The notes: generated by a model not told the origin, from the sequence alone. Shown: positions 52,584-61,940, counted from the first letter of the stretch. The stretch is 64,000 nucleotides of DNA from Caproicibacter sp047833665 (GCA_047833665.1 CP181261.1:806001-870000), one strand, 5' to 3'. A program made the numbers and translations.

Positions 52584-53422
52584 TCAAAAAAAGAGTGAAT
52601 AAACATGCCGTGATTGATGCTGTTGTAACGCATATTGTGCTGATTATTGTCTGCTGCGTGTTTGTATTTCCGGTTTTCTGGTTGGTGCTGTCATCTCTAT
52701 CGAAAAGTGGATCAATCTACGATCTTGAGGGATTCTTTCCAAAAGAATATAGTTTGTCCGGTTATCGGACACTGTTTACTGACACAACCATGTATGACTA
52801 TCCGAATTGGTTAAAAAACACGCTGCTTGTTGCAGGATCCTCTGCGGTACTTGGAACGGTTCTTGTGATTCTGACAGCTTATGTGATGAGTCGATTTCGG
52901 TTTAAGATGCGTAAGCCACTCATGAAGGCAACACTTATTTTGTCCATGTTCCCAAGCTTTATGGGGATGACAGCAGTGTATCTTTTAATGGTTAATTTCA
53001 ATTTGATTAATCAGCTGTGGAGCCTTGTGTTGATTTATTCTTCCGGTGCACCAATGGGATATCTGGTTCAGAAAGGTTATTTCGATACAATCAGCAATTC
53101 CATTTACGAGGCTGCCAGAATTGACGGAGCCACCAATGCTAGAATGTTCTGGTCCATTACACTGCCGATTTCAAAACCAATGATTGTGTATACAATGCTG
53201 ACGCAGTTCGCATGGCCATGGAGTGACTTCATACTCCCAAGTCTTCTTCTCAAAAATAAAAATCTATGGACGGTCGCAGTGGGATTGATGAGTCTTGATG
53301 ACACAGAATTCACCAGATTTGCTGCCGGAGCAATTTTTATCGCAGTGCCGATTGTAATTTTGTATTTTTGTCTTTCACGCTTTTTGATACAGGGTGCTAC
53401 TGCCGGTGCGTCAAAGGAATAG
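52580..53422 (+). CDS. Maltodextrin ABC transporter permease (MalG-like)
   Basis: 280 residues, six TMs. EAA loop YEAARIDGATNARMFWSITLPISKPMIVYTML, and FPVFWLVLSSLSKSGSIYD at the N-terminus typical of MalG. Complete. The CGTase remnant follows about 60 bp later. Confidence 0.93.
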   Translation: MIKKRVNKHAVIDAVVTHIVLIIVCCVFVFPVFWLVLSSLSKSGSIYDLEGFFPKEYSLSGYRTLFTDTTMYDYPNWLKNTLLVAGSSAVLGTVLVILTAYVMSRFRFKMRKPLMKATLILSMFPSFMGMTAVYLLMVNFNLINQLWSLVLIYSSGAPMGYLVQKGYFDTISNSIYEAARIDGATNARMFWSITLPISKPMIVYTMLTQFAWPWSDFILPSLLLKNKNLWTVAVGLMSLDDTEFTRFAAGAIFIAVPIVILYFCLSRFLIQGATAGASKE

Positions 53423-53481
53423 AAGGATGGTAATGAACGATTATGGCTATATAAAATGAGAATTCGCGAAGGGGGAGGTTC

Positions 53482-53543
53482 TATGAGAAAAACCGTGAAA
53501 ATGATGGAGATTGGGCCGGTATCGAAGAAAAAATTGAAGATGG
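53482..53543 (+). pseudogene. cgt: CGTase fragment 1 (5' part; start and signal peptide missing)
   Basis: In the frame Y-E-K-N-R-E-N-D-GDWAGIEEKIEDG this matches the GGDWQGI-INDG block of cyclodextrin glucanotransferases. The ~70 preceding residues, including the signal peptide and first calcium site, are absent: upstream in this frame is a stop at 53452-53454 with no start codon after it. A deletion between malG and this point removed them. The fragment ends in the 26-bp target duplication of the IS481 element. Confidence 0.85.
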
Positions 53544-53660
53544 TGTAGGACTACAATACATATTGGACAGTTGAGAAAAAATAAAATACAGAAATGGACA
53601 CATCGGTTAAAATAAAGCTACACAAACCAAATCATACCGAAAGGAAGTGCCCATTTCTGC

Positions 53661-54692
53661 ATGAATAGTGTAACACAAGACATGAAGTTTAGGCAATCCC
53701 TAATGATCTATGCTCAAAAGTACGGTGTTAGCCGTGCAAGCCGAAAATACAACAAAAGCCGTTCCTTTATCTATTTTTGGATGGCCCGGTATGACGGTAC
53801 ATTAGAATCGTTGGCTTGCCGGTCTAGGAGGCCTCACAGTCATCCAAACCAGCATACACCTGCCGAGTTAAAGCTGATTCGCGACATGCGGCGCAGAAAT
53901 CCCGACCTCGGTATGATTGAACTATGGTCTCGGTTGAAAAAGCGGGGATACACACGATGTCCGGAAAGTCTGTTCCGTGTAATGCGCCGAATGGGAATGT
54001 TCCCAGAATCAAAACCAAAGAAGAAATATCAGCCAAAGCCATACGAGCAAATGACGCATCCCGGAGAGCGCATTCAGATCGATGTAAAAGTAGTTCCAAA
54101 GCGCTGTATTGCCAACCCTGAGCTTCGGCTTTTCCAGTACACAGCTATTGATGAATTTTCTAGGCTGCGTTTTCTGGCAGCGTACCCTGAACAGAGTACT
54201 TACTCTTCTGCTGACTTTCTAAAACGAGCTGTCGAATGGTTTGCCCGGCGCGGCGTTCGTGTAGAATGCGTTCAAACTGACAACGGTTTTGAATTCACCA
54301 ACCGTTTCTCACCTTCCAAGAAACATCTGCTGACGTTGTTCGAAGCCACTGCCGCTAAACTTCATATCCGGCACAAGTTAATTCGTCCTTATACCCCTAG
54401 GCACAACGGGAAAGTGGAACGCAGTCATCGCGAAGACCAAAAACGCTTTTATGACAAACACCATTTTTACTCTTTAGCGGACTTTGAAAACCAACTTTCC
54501 ATCTACTTAAGACGCTCTAATAATATGCCGATGCGTCCTCTTCATTGGTTGTCTCCTTCTGAATTTTTACATTCCCATACGGGGGTGCGGACAAAAAGTT
54601 GGACTGAATACACTCAGGAAGGAGATAGAGGATGTATTCAGAGGAACAATATCGAAAAGCCCTGGAGGTTTATGAAGAAACGAAATCGGTAA
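53661..54692 (+). CDS. IS481-family transposase, last residues replaced by IS3-L insertion
   Basis: Same protein as the intact copy at 27481 up to SEFLHSHT (residue ~307). The final VQYV is replaced by ~35 residues read from IS3-L. The catalytic residues (Asp in ERIQIDVKVV, Asp in QTDNGFEF, Glu in GKVERSHRED) are kept, so it might still work in trans. Confidence 0.88.
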   Translation: MNSVTQDMKFRQSLMIYAQKYGVSRASRKYNKSRSFIYFWMARYDGTLESLACRSRRPHSHPNQHTPAELKLIRDMRRRNPDLGMIELWSRLKKRGYTRCPESLFRVMRRMGMFPESKPKKKYQPKPYEQMTHPGERIQIDVKVVPKRCIANPELRLFQYTAIDEFSRLRFLAAYPEQSTYSSADFLKRAVEWFARRGVRVECVQTDNGFEFTNRFSPSKKHLLTLFEATAAKLHIRHKLIRPYTPRHNGKVERSHREDQKRFYDKHHFYSLADFENQLSIYLRRSNNMPMRPLHWLSPSEFLHSHTGVRTKSWTEYTQEGDRGCIQRNNIEKPWRFMKKRNR

Positions 54693-56040
54693 CAAAAACA
54701 ATAACGATTTTGGGATATCCGGCACGCAGGCAAACGCTATACAATTGGATCAATCGAAAACGAATGTTGCCGGAAGACCGATGCACCTTTTGTGGATATA
54801 ATACACCGGAGCACCCTCGCCATCCACCTATAGAATTAAAGCTTGAGATTTTACACCGTTGCTTTGAGCTGGGAGAAGATGTACAATTAGTATCAAATGA
54901 AGTGGGATATAGCACAGCAAGTATATATAACTGGCGGCGCAAATATATCCAGAAAGGTGCTGCGGCATTAATGAATGCATCCAATGAGCGAGCCAGAGGG
55001 AAACTGACGGAAGGAAAAGCTGCATCTTCAGAGGAACTTGATGAACTGAAAGCAAAAATCCAAGATATGCAGTTAGAAATTGACATTCTGAAAAAAACAA
55101 TTGATGTGCTAAAAAAAGACCCCGGCGTCAACAAGAGTCCCTTGAACAACAGGGAGAAGGCAGTAATTGTTGATGCCTTAAAAGAGAAGTATCCACTGCC
55201 TGTATTGATAAAAAAACTCAAACTGGCAAAGAGCAGCTATTACTATCAAAAGAAACGTGTCAGTTTTGCAAAGAAGCATAAAGATGATTATCAAGCTGTT
55301 GCGACCATATTCCACAACAATAAGGAAAGATATGGATATCGTAGAATTAAAATAGTATTGAACCGAGAGGGCTATACCCTATCCGAAAAGGTGATACGTC
55401 AAATTATGCGTGAAAATGGCTTGGTTGTGAAAGGCAGAAAAGCGAGAAAATACTGCTCTTACAAAGGAGAAATTAGCCCTGAAGTACCCAATGTGATTCG
55501 AAGAAATTTCAGAGCTGACAAGCCAAATCAGAAGTGGTTGACTGATGTGACGGAGTTCTCAATTCCAGCAGGAAAAGTATATTTGTCTCCTATTATTGAC
55601 TGCTATGATGGTATGCCGGTAGCATGGAACATTAGCTGTAAACCAGACGCACAATTGGTAAACCGTATGCTGGATCGTGCAATTAGTGCACTTCCTCAAG
55701 ATGCGCATCCGATTATTCATTCAGATCGAGGCTGTCACTATCGATGGCCGGGCTGGATAGACCGAACCCGTAAGGCAGGATTGATCAGATCAATGTCTCA
55801 AAAAGGGTGTTCACCGGACAATTCAGCCTGTGAAGGTTTTTTTGGAAGAATGAAGAATGAGATGTTCTACGGCCGTTCTTGGCAAGGTATCACAGTAGAA
55901 GATTTTATGCAGCAAATTGAAGCTTATATGGTATGGTATCGGGATACGAGAATCAAAATATCTCTTGGAGGATTGAGTCCAGCAGAATATAGAATCAAAA
56001 TGGGATTAGCCATATAGTCCAATAAAATGTCCGCAGGCCC
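54581..56040 (+). mobile_element. IS3-family element, complete (IS3-L), 1460 bp, nested in IS481
   Basis: Ends GGGGGTGCGGACAAAAAG and inverted GGGCCTGCGGACATTTTA; both continue into TTGGACT. The 3-bp target TAC is duplicated at 54578-54580 and 56041-56043. Reference copy for the remnants at 13514, 60965 and 61957. Confidence 0.93.
54632..56017 (+). CDS. IS3-family transposase, single-frame
   Basis: 461 residues in one frame with no programmed frameshift. N-terminal HTH with SVTKTITILGYPARRQTLYNWINRK, a zinc-like CTFCGYNTPEHPRH, a second HTH (VSNEVGYSTASIYNWRRKYI) and a Leu-zipper (ELDELKAKIQDMQLEIDILKKTIDVLKK in parts). The HTH_21 and rve/DDE core follow: WLTDVTEF (Asp), IIHSDRGCHY (Asp), SACEGFFGRMKNEMF (Glu). 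AAGGAGAT precedes the ATG. Confidence 0.93.
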   Translation: MYSEEQYRKALEVYEETKSVTKTITILGYPARRQTLYNWINRKRMLPEDRCTFCGYNTPEHPRHPPIELKLEILHRCFELGEDVQLVSNEVGYSTASIYNWRRKYIQKGAAALMNASNERARGKLTEGKAASSEELDELKAKIQDMQLEIDILKKTIDVLKKDPGVNKSPLNNREKAVIVDALKEKYPLPVLIKKLKLAKSSYYYQKKRVSFAKKHKDDYQAVATIFHNNKERYGYRRIKIVLNREGYTLSEKVIRQIMRENGLVVKGRKARKYCSYKGEISPEVPNVIRRNFRADKPNQKWLTDVTEFSIPAGKVYLSPIIDCYDGMPVAWNISCKPDAQLVNRMLDRAISALPQDAHPIIHSDRGCHYRWPGWIDRTRKAGLIRSMSQKGCSPDNSACEGFFGRMKNEMFYGRSWQGITVEDFMQQIEAYMVWYRDTRIKISLGGLSPAEYRIKMGLAI

Positions 56041-56095
56041 TACTGTCCAATATGTTTGACAAACCTACAGGTATCGAAGAAAAAATTGAAGATGG

Positions 56096-56153
56096 ATACT
56101 TGACTAACATGGGAATCTCTGCAATATGGATTTCATCTCCGGTGGAAAATATT
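56096..56153 (+). pseudogene. cgt: CGTase fragment 2
   Basis: Reads Y-LTNMGISAIWISSPVENI after the target duplication, matching [21 protein letters not shown] of CGTases. It is ended by the IS3 element whose first base is 56154 (ATT target at 56151-56153). Confidence 0.92.
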
Positions 56154-56224
56154 TGAGTTATACCCGATTTGATGGAGAGTTCGGAGTAGTGTAAAATAAA
56201 AAGCACTACGAAGGAGTGTCCAAC

Positions 56225-56527
56225 ATGGGAAAAAGTAATGGAAAACGGTACAACGAAGAGTTCCGAGAGGGCGCCGTTAAGTTGGTTTTGGAAAAAAAGC
56301 AAAGCATCGCTCAAGTGTGCCGGAATCTAGGTGTGTCAAGAGGAACGATGGAACGTTGGCTTGCTGCTGAAGCGGACAGCCATGATGCCGACAAAGTCCG
56401 TATGCAGCAATTAGAGAAGGAAATACGTCAACTTCGTAAAGAAAAGGCAGATTTGGAAGATACTGTAGATATCTTAAAAAAAGCAGCGGCCATCTTCAGT
56501 CAAAGCCAGAGAAAAAGTACGAAATAA
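56225..56527 (+). CDS. IS3-family OrfA (HTH)
   Basis: 100 residues from the ATG at 56225 (AAGGAG upstream). HTH_Tnp_1 region YNEEFREGAVKLVLEKKQSIAQVCRNLGVSRGTMERWL and a leucine-zipper helix. It contains the A7G run at 56476-56483, the -1 slippage site (A-AAA-AAG) that fuses it to OrfB. Confidence 0.92.
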   Translation: MGKSNGKRYNEEFREGAVKLVLEKKQSIAQVCRNLGVSRGTMERWLAAEADSHDADKVRMQQLEKEIRQLRKEKADLEDTVDILKKAAAIFSQSQRKSTK

Positions 56528-56553
56528 TCCGCAAACATCGTGGGGAGCATTCT

Positions 56554-57384
56554 GTGGAGAAGATGTGCCGGGTTTTGAAAGTCTCCCAAAGCGGGTATTA
56601 CCGGTGGCTAACTTGTCCAAAAAGCGCTACAAAGCAAGAAAATCAGGAGATTTATAGTGCTCTGAAAATCAGCTATCAGCGAAACAAAGGTCGGATAGGT
56701 TTGGATAAGCTGTTAGCTGATGTGCGATTGAAGTTCCCTCATTGCAGTCGAAATCGGCTTTACCGCATCCAAAAACAGCATGGGCTTTATTCTATCCGTT
56801 GTCGCAAATTTAAGGCTACTACGAATTCCAGGCATCATTACCCTGTAGCTCCAAATCTGCTCTGTCAGGATTTCCGTGTGGATGCTCCTAACAAAGTTTG
56901 GGTAAGCGATATTACCTATATCCGTACAGACGAAGGATGGCTGTATCTTGCCGCCATCAAGGATTTGTTTGACCGACAGATTGTTGGTTTTGCCACCGGT
57001 AACCGGATAGATACCACTCTTTGCCAGCGTGCGCTGAGTGCCGCAATTCGCAGACACAGGCCGGGCGCTGGCCTGATCCATCATTCTGATCAGGGCGTCC
57101 AGTACGCAAGCCGAGACTACCAAAATCTATTGAAGAAGAACCACATCGTACCCAGCATGAGCCGCAAAGGTGTTCCATACGACAACGCTTGTGCCGAATC
57201 CTTTTTCAGTACGATCAAACTAGAGATGATTTACAACGAGCATTACGCGACCCGGGCACAAGCGCAGGCCGCAGTGTTTGAATATATAGAGGTTTATTAC
57301 AACCATCAACGCCGGAACGCTGCTATCGGCAATCTTTCTCCCGCAGAATTCCGACGGCGTTTCTATCAGCAAAATGCAGCATAG
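56554..57384 (+). CDS. IS3-family OrfB (DDE transposase), expressed by -1 frameshift
   Basis: Catalytic half with WVSDITYIRT (Asp), IHHSDQGVQYAS (Asp) and SFFSTIKLEMIYNEHY with Glu. The frame is open upstream through 56461, so the natural product is the OrfAB fusion made at the A7G site rather than initiation at 56554. Intact. Confidence 0.92.
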   Translation: MEKMCRVLKVSQSGYYRWLTCPKSATKQENQEIYSALKISYQRNKGRIGLDKLLADVRLKFPHCSRNRLYRIQKQHGLYSIRCRKFKATTNSRHHYPVAPNLLCQDFRVDAPNKVWVSDITYIRTDEGWLYLAAIKDLFDRQIVGFATGNRIDTTLCQRALSAAIRRHRPGAGLIHHSDQGVQYASRDYQNLLKKNHIVPSMSRKGVPYDNACAESFFSTIKLEMIYNEHYATRAQAQAAVFEYIEVYYNHQRRNAAIGNLSPAEFRRRFYQQNAA

Positions 57385-57463
57385 CCAGATATCTTCCAAT
57401 ATTCTTTGATTTCAGTCGATTGCACTACTTCTTTGTCTCCGATAAATCGAGAAAGGCTCAATT

Positions 57464-58504
57464 ATGACTCTTGATCCAAGTAATGATTGTGCTTCTTACC
57501 ATGGTTACTGGGCAAAAGATTTCTTTGAAACTAATAAAGCTTTCGGAACAGAAGATGACTTTACTAAATTAATAGAAACGGCCCACGAAAAAGGTATAAA
57601 AGTTGTTATTGATTTTGCGCCAAACCATACTTCTACTGCAGAGTATGATGGACTTACATTCCCGGAAGATGGGGCATTATACCAGAATGGATCGTTAATT
57701 GGTACATTCTCTAATGATTCATTAGGAATTTTCAACCATGAAAGTTGGACGGATTACAGTTCATTAGAAAATGGCATTTATCATAGTCTGTATGGATTGG
57801 CCGATCTAAACCAGATGAATTCCATTGTGGACTCTTACCTGAAAGAGGCTATTGATCAATGGTTAGATATGGGTGTCGATGGTGTTAGAGTGGATGCAGT
57901 TAAACATATGCCTGCAGGTTGGCAGAAAAATTGGCTAAGCAGTATCTATGAAGATCATTCAGTATTTGTATTTGGTGAATGGTATAATGGTGGAACGGAT
58001 AATGATGAAGATATGACTTATTTTGCAAATAATAGTGGAATGAGTCTGCTTGATTTTCGTTTTGCAAATGCCGTCCGCAATTCCGTTGGATTAGAAAGTA
58101 GTACAATGGAAAAATTGTATCAAGTCATTGTGGACACTCAGAATGATTATGATGAAGTTAATGATCAGGTAATATTTATTGACAATCATGATATGAGCCG
58201 ATTCATGACATTATGCGGAGAAAATCGGTCGGCAGTTAATCAGGCGTATGTCCTCTTACTGACGTCGCGAGGTATACCTACAATTTATTATGGCTCTAAA
58301 CAGTATATGACTGGATCATCAGATCCATATAATCGATCCGATATGACAGGTTTTGATACATCGACGACGGCGTATCAAATTATCAGTGCTTTGGCTCCTC
58401 TTAGGAAAACAAATGCTGCTTTAGCGTATGGCGATACAGTAGAAAGATGGTTAAATGACGATGTGCTGATTTATGAACGTCAATTTGGAGATGACGTAGT
58501 TCTT
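57464..58504 (+). pseudogene. cgt: CGTase fragment 3 (catalytic domains A/B)
   Basis: 347 residues starting MTLDPSNDCASYHGYWAKDF. All GH13 regions are intact: IDFAPNH, nucleophile GVRVDAVKH, acid FGEWY, and FIDNHDM; GLADLNQMNS is the CGTase form of the calcium/domain B segment. It ends DDVVL in the TAGTTCTT duplication of IS256-A. Cyclodextrin glucanotransferase turns starch into cyclodextrins outside the cell; this fragment has no start signal or secretion signal. Removing the upstream IS3 element and one ATT joins it in frame to fragment 2. Confidence 0.93.
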
Positions 58505-59838
58505 GCTAGTGTCAAGGGAAGTTCGCAATTTTTAGGGACTCCGAAAAATGAATTAGGCTGCGCTTAACAATGAAAGAATAGATTTTGGGTTTAAATATGC
58601 TCTGGAAACAGACCAGTCTTCCGCATACTCCATCAGATGTGTTGTTACCAGCCGTAGATAGGAATCCGGATTAGGAAATATTCCGACTACGCTGGTTCTG
58701 CGGCGAATTTCCTTGTTTAGCCGTTCTAGCATATTGGTTGAGGAGATTTTGCGAGCATCGAGTTCCGGAAAAGCATAGAAGGCTAGAGAATCTTCCAGCC
58801 CATCTTGCAGAAGCTCAATTGCTTTTGGAAAGCGTTTTCCATACTGTTCTGATATTTGCTCTGCGCGTTGTCTAGCTATTTTAGCGGAAGGTGCCAGCCA
58901 AATTTCTTTTAACTGAGCCGCAAAGGATTCTTTTTCCTTCTGGGATACATGAGCCAAAATATTTCGCATAAAATGGACTTTGCACCGTTGCCAGGAAGCT
59001 CCCGGAAAACTCTCACGGATGGCTGCAATCAGCCCTTTGTTCGCGTCTGAAACCACCAGGAGCGGTGTTTTCAGACCACGATCTAGAAGACTTTGAAACA
59101 ATTGAGAATAACTTTCTTTGGATTCATCCAGCATTGGCTCTACAGCAATGATATCCCTATGTCCCTGTTCATTGACGCCGCAAACTACCATCACAGCCAT
59201 GCTGACGACCCGGCCATCCATACGAATTTTTTCATACAGTGCATCTGTCCAAATGACAGGATAGCGACCCGTCAGAGGCCGGCTGCGGAAGTACTGTACC
59301 TGCTCGTTAAGACCTTTCGTCATTTCACTGACTTGACTGCGAGAAAGATTTTCAATTCCAAGACTGCGAGCTAGTTTCTCCATCTTTCGCGTAGATACAC
59401 CCTGCACAAACGCTTCTTGAACCACTTGAATCAGCGCTGCTTCACTGCGCTTGCGTTCTGTTACGAAAAACGGGATATAGCCCTGATTTCGGAGTTTTGG
59501 TACCATCAGATACATCGTCCCCATACGAGTATCCAATCGACGCGGCCGATAGCCGCAGCGGTAATCACGGCGGGATGGATTGTGTGCATTCTTTTCTGCG
59601 CCAACGATACCGGAGACCTCTGCTTCCATCAGACGGGTACACAGCCATTCCAGCATCGACAGCATTGGATCTGGTTGCGCCATACATTTTAGTAGCAATT
59701 CTGTCAAATCTGTGGTATTCTTTTTTTGAGTCATTGGGTATCTCTCCTTCTTTGAATGTTTTCTCACCATTCATTTTATCGGAGTCCCAATGACTTTTCT
59801 ATGCCTTTATGAAATTGCGAACTTTATTGTACTCCATC
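58505..59838 (-). mobile_element. IS256-family element (IS256-A copy 2), 1334 bp, in CGTase
   Basis: TAGTTCTT is duplicated at 58497-58504 and 59839-59846. Termini GCTAGTGTCAAGGG and (inverted) GATGGAGTAC match copy 1. Removal restores the CGTase frame exactly. Confidence 0.94.
58553..59734 (-). CDS. IS256-family transposase, intact
   Basis: 393 residues from the ATG at 59734. Differs from the copy at 13691 by only a few residues (for example AHN for THN, IIAVE for ILAVE, LSAA end for LNVA), so the two transposed recently. Catalytic blocks unchanged. Confidence 0.93.
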   Translation of the reverse strand: MTQKKNTTDLTELLLKCMAQPDPMLSMLEWLCTRLMEAEVSGIVGAEKNAHNPSRRDYRCGYRPRRLDTRMGTMYLMVPKLRNQGYIPFFVTERKRSEAALIQVVQEAFVQGVSTRKMEKLARSLGIENLSRSQVSEMTKGLNEQVQYFRSRPLTGRYPVIWTDALYEKIRMDGRVVSMAVMVVCGVNEQGHRDIIAVEPMLDESKESYSQLFQSLLDRGLKTPLLVVSDANKGLIAAIRESFPGASWQRCKVHFMRNILAHVSQKEKESFAAQLKEIWLAPSAKIARQRAEQISEQYGKRFPKAIELLQDGLEDSLAFYAFPELDARKISSTNMLERLNKEIRRRTSVVGIFPNPDSYLRLVTTHLMEYAEDWSVSRAYLNPKSILSLLSAA

Positions 59839-59846
59839 TAGTTCTT

Positions 59847-60611
59847 ACAGCAGTCAATCGAAATGAAAACTGCAGTTATAGGATTAGTGGACTATATACG
59901 AATCTTCCAAGTGGTAGCTATGAGGATGTTCTAGAAAATATAATGAATGGAAATTCAATTACAGTAAACAGTTCAGGAGCGGTTGATACATTTTCACTTA
60001 ATGCAGGTGCATGCACTGTTTGGGCGTATACAGCAGATGAGCATCATGCAAATGTTGGGAATGTAGATCCCGGAATGGGCATTGTTGGAAATATAATTTC
60101 AATCTCGGGACGTGGTTTTGGCAGTTCTGCCGGAACAGTTACTTTTGGGGATACAGTAGCTTCTGTTACGGAATGGACAGATTCATTGATTCAAGTATTG
60201 GTTCCAGACATTACAGCAGGTAATTATGAGATTACAGTGACGAATTTAAGCGGAGAAAGCAGTTCGTTCAGTTCCTTTTCTGTTTTGACGGGATCGCAGA
60301 TCCCTACTCGTTTTATTGTAAACAATGCAGAAACTGATTATGGAACAAATATATACTTAGTTGGAAATATACAAGAACTTGGTAATTGGGATCCAGATCA
60401 TGCAATAGGACCATTTTTTAATGAAACCGAAAGCATAGCTTCATATCCTTCATGGTTTTATGATGTCAGCCTGCCTGCAAGTACCAATATTGAATACAAG
60501 TTCATCAAAAAAGATTCTTCTGGAAATGTAGTCTGGGAAAGTGGAACAAATCATACTTTGACGACTGTTGGTAGTGGAACTGCCACAGAAGAGGTAAATT
60601 GGCAGGACTAA
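59847..60611 (+). pseudogene. cgt: CGTase fragment 4 (domains C, D and E)
   Basis: In frame with fragment 3 when IS256-A and one repeat are removed (V-V-L then TAVNRNENCSYRISGLY). Domain C (SGSYEDVLENIMNGNSITVNSSG), IPT/TIG domain D (GIVGNIISISGRGFGSSAGTVTFG) and CBM20 starch-binding domain E (TRFIVNNAETDYGTNIYLVGNIQELGNWD, ending GTATEEVNWQD). This C/D/E order is specific to CGTases rather than simple amylases. Reassembled, the four fragments give ~641 residues of an expected ~700. Confidence 0.93.
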
Positions 60612-60702
60612 ATGAATAGATTTAATATGATGATTGTTGAGTAATGCTAGGTCTAGGTAATGACGTAACATGTTAATCAGTATGTGATGGCTTCAAATTT
60701 TA

Positions 60703-60864
60703 AGCACTCCATAATATTTTAATTGCAGCTAAGAACTAAAGTGATTCTTTGCTTTGCAACGTAAATCCAAAGATTGGAGTTATTCCTAATTGTCTTATTT
60801 TCCTCAAATCTGACGAAGTATGCGTAAAACGTGCATGCCAAAGCAGATTTGAGGAAATCTTAAG
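60703..60864. mobile_element. IS256-B terminus remnant (copy 3)
   Basis: Starts AGCACTCCATAATATTTT and keeps the order terminus - spacer - hairpin of IS256-B, but is strongly diverged; no transposase sequence follows. Confidence 0.65.
60800..60856. repeat. Conserved nested hairpin, copy 3 (compensated)
   Basis: TTCCTCAAATCTG / CAGATTTGAGGAA. Relative to copy 2, the G-C pair in the arm became T-A on both sides, and the inner ATTCGCG/CGCGAAT became ATGCGT/ACGTGCAT. Confidence 0.75.
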
Positions 60865-60964
60865 GCTCTATGTCAATAGTTGGGGTCACCCAAAATGGAA
60901 ATACCGGATGGAGCGGCGCTAAGCTGCTCCATTTTTCGTTGAAACATGGAACATGTGGAGATAA

Positions 60965-61384
60965 GGGGGTGCGGACAAAAAGTTGGACTGAATACACTCG
61001 GGAAAGAGATAGGGGATGGTATTCAGAGGAACAATATCGCAAAACCATGGAGATTTATGAAGAAACGAAATCGGCAACAAAAACAATAACGATTTTGAAA
61101 TATCCGGCATGCAGGCAAGCGCTATACAATTGCACATTTTGTGGATATCATACACCGGAGCACCCTCGCCATCCACCAATAGAATGAAAGCTTGAGATTT
61201 TACACCGGTGCTTTGAACTGTGAGAGATGTACAATCAGTATCCAATACAGTGGGATATAGCACAGCAAGTATGGTATGGTATATGGATACGAGAGTCAAA
61301 ATATCTCTTGGAGATTTAAGTCCAGCAGAATATAGAATCAAAATGGGATTAGTTCATATAGTCCAATAAAATGTCCGCAGGCCC
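60965..61384 (+). mobile_element. Mini IS3-L derivative, 420 bp
   Basis: Both IS3-L termini are present around the first ~80 and last ~40 codons of the transposase, with the DDE core deleted and stops in what is left. No matching target duplication is seen. Confidence 0.85.
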
Positions 61385-61469
61385 CTAGGGTTGTTTGAAA
61401 AATCTAAGGAACATATGCTCATATTTGTACCATAATATAAGATATAAGCATACAGAGGAGCTGATTCAT

Positions 61470-61940
61470 ATGTATAGAAGGTGCCCTTGCCCTGGTTATA
61501 AACAAAATTCCAATATCATTCATAAAGATTACGGGCAAGAACCGTTTATCATCAATATCGATCAAGCGACAAAGCAAAATCAAACATTTCGTACCGCATT
61601 GTGGACAGGTGATCACTTGCAGCTAACTTTAATGAGTATCAAAGCAGGGGAGGATATTGGACTGGAAAATCACCCGAATCTTGACCAGTTTATAAGGGTC
61701 GAGCAGGGCTGTGGATTTGTAGAAATGGGAAGTAGTAAAGATAACCTTAATTTTCGGAAAAAAATCTCTGATGGTTATGCGTTTATTATTCCTGCCGATA
61801 CGTGGCATAACGTGGTCAACACGGGTAAGAGTCCTTTGAAATTGTATTCTATTTATGCGCCGCCTCAGCATCCAAAAGGGACAGTTCATAGGACGAGAGC
61901 GGAGGCAATGGCTGCCGAGCAGAATAGCTACAAAGAATAA
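61470..61940 (+). CDS. Cupin-domain protein
   Basis: 156 residues from the ATG at 61470 with GAGGAG upstream. Single cupin barrel: QLTLMSIKAGEDIGLENHPNLDQFIRVEQGCGFVEMG (metal-type His/Glu motif 1) and DGYAFIIPADTWHNVVNTG (motif 2 His). The N-terminus has RRCPCPGY and IINIDQATKQNQTFRTALW. Metal-binding epimerase/dioxygenase-like fold; substrate unknown. Flanked by IS3-L debris on both sides. Confidence 0.85.
   Translation: MYRRCPCPGYKQNSNIIHKDYGQEPFIINIDQATKQNQTFRTALWTGDHLQLTLMSIKAGEDIGLENHPNLDQFIRVEQGCGFVEMGSSKDNLNFRKKISDGYAFIIPADTWHNVVNTGKSPLKLYSIYAPPQHPKGTVHRTRAEAMAAEQNSYKE

Larger units (their letters stand above)
53544..56069 (+). mobile_element. IS481-family element with 26-bp target duplication, carrying nested IS3-L
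   Basis: Termini TGTAGGACTACAATAC and GACAAACCTACA. A 26-bp direct repeat beginning GGTATCGAAG and ending GAAGATGG occurs at 53518-53543 and again at 56070-56095. Removing the element plus one repeat joins the CGTase frame perfectly. The IS3-L element sits near its right end with a 3-bp TAC duplication. Confidence 0.92.
56154..57460 (+). mobile_element. IS3-family element (IS150-like), complete, 1307 bp
   Basis: Imperfect ~38-bp inverted ends starting TGAG (TGAGTTATACCCGATTT / TGAGCCTTTCTCGATTT). The 3-bp target ATT is duplicated at 56151-56153 and 57461-57463. Two overlapping transposase frames. Confidence 0.93.

Noticed and set aside
53434..53459. ATG-initiated eight-codon ORF as CGTase start
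   Set aside because: It stops at once and is out of frame with the CGTase fragment; no signal peptide is encoded.
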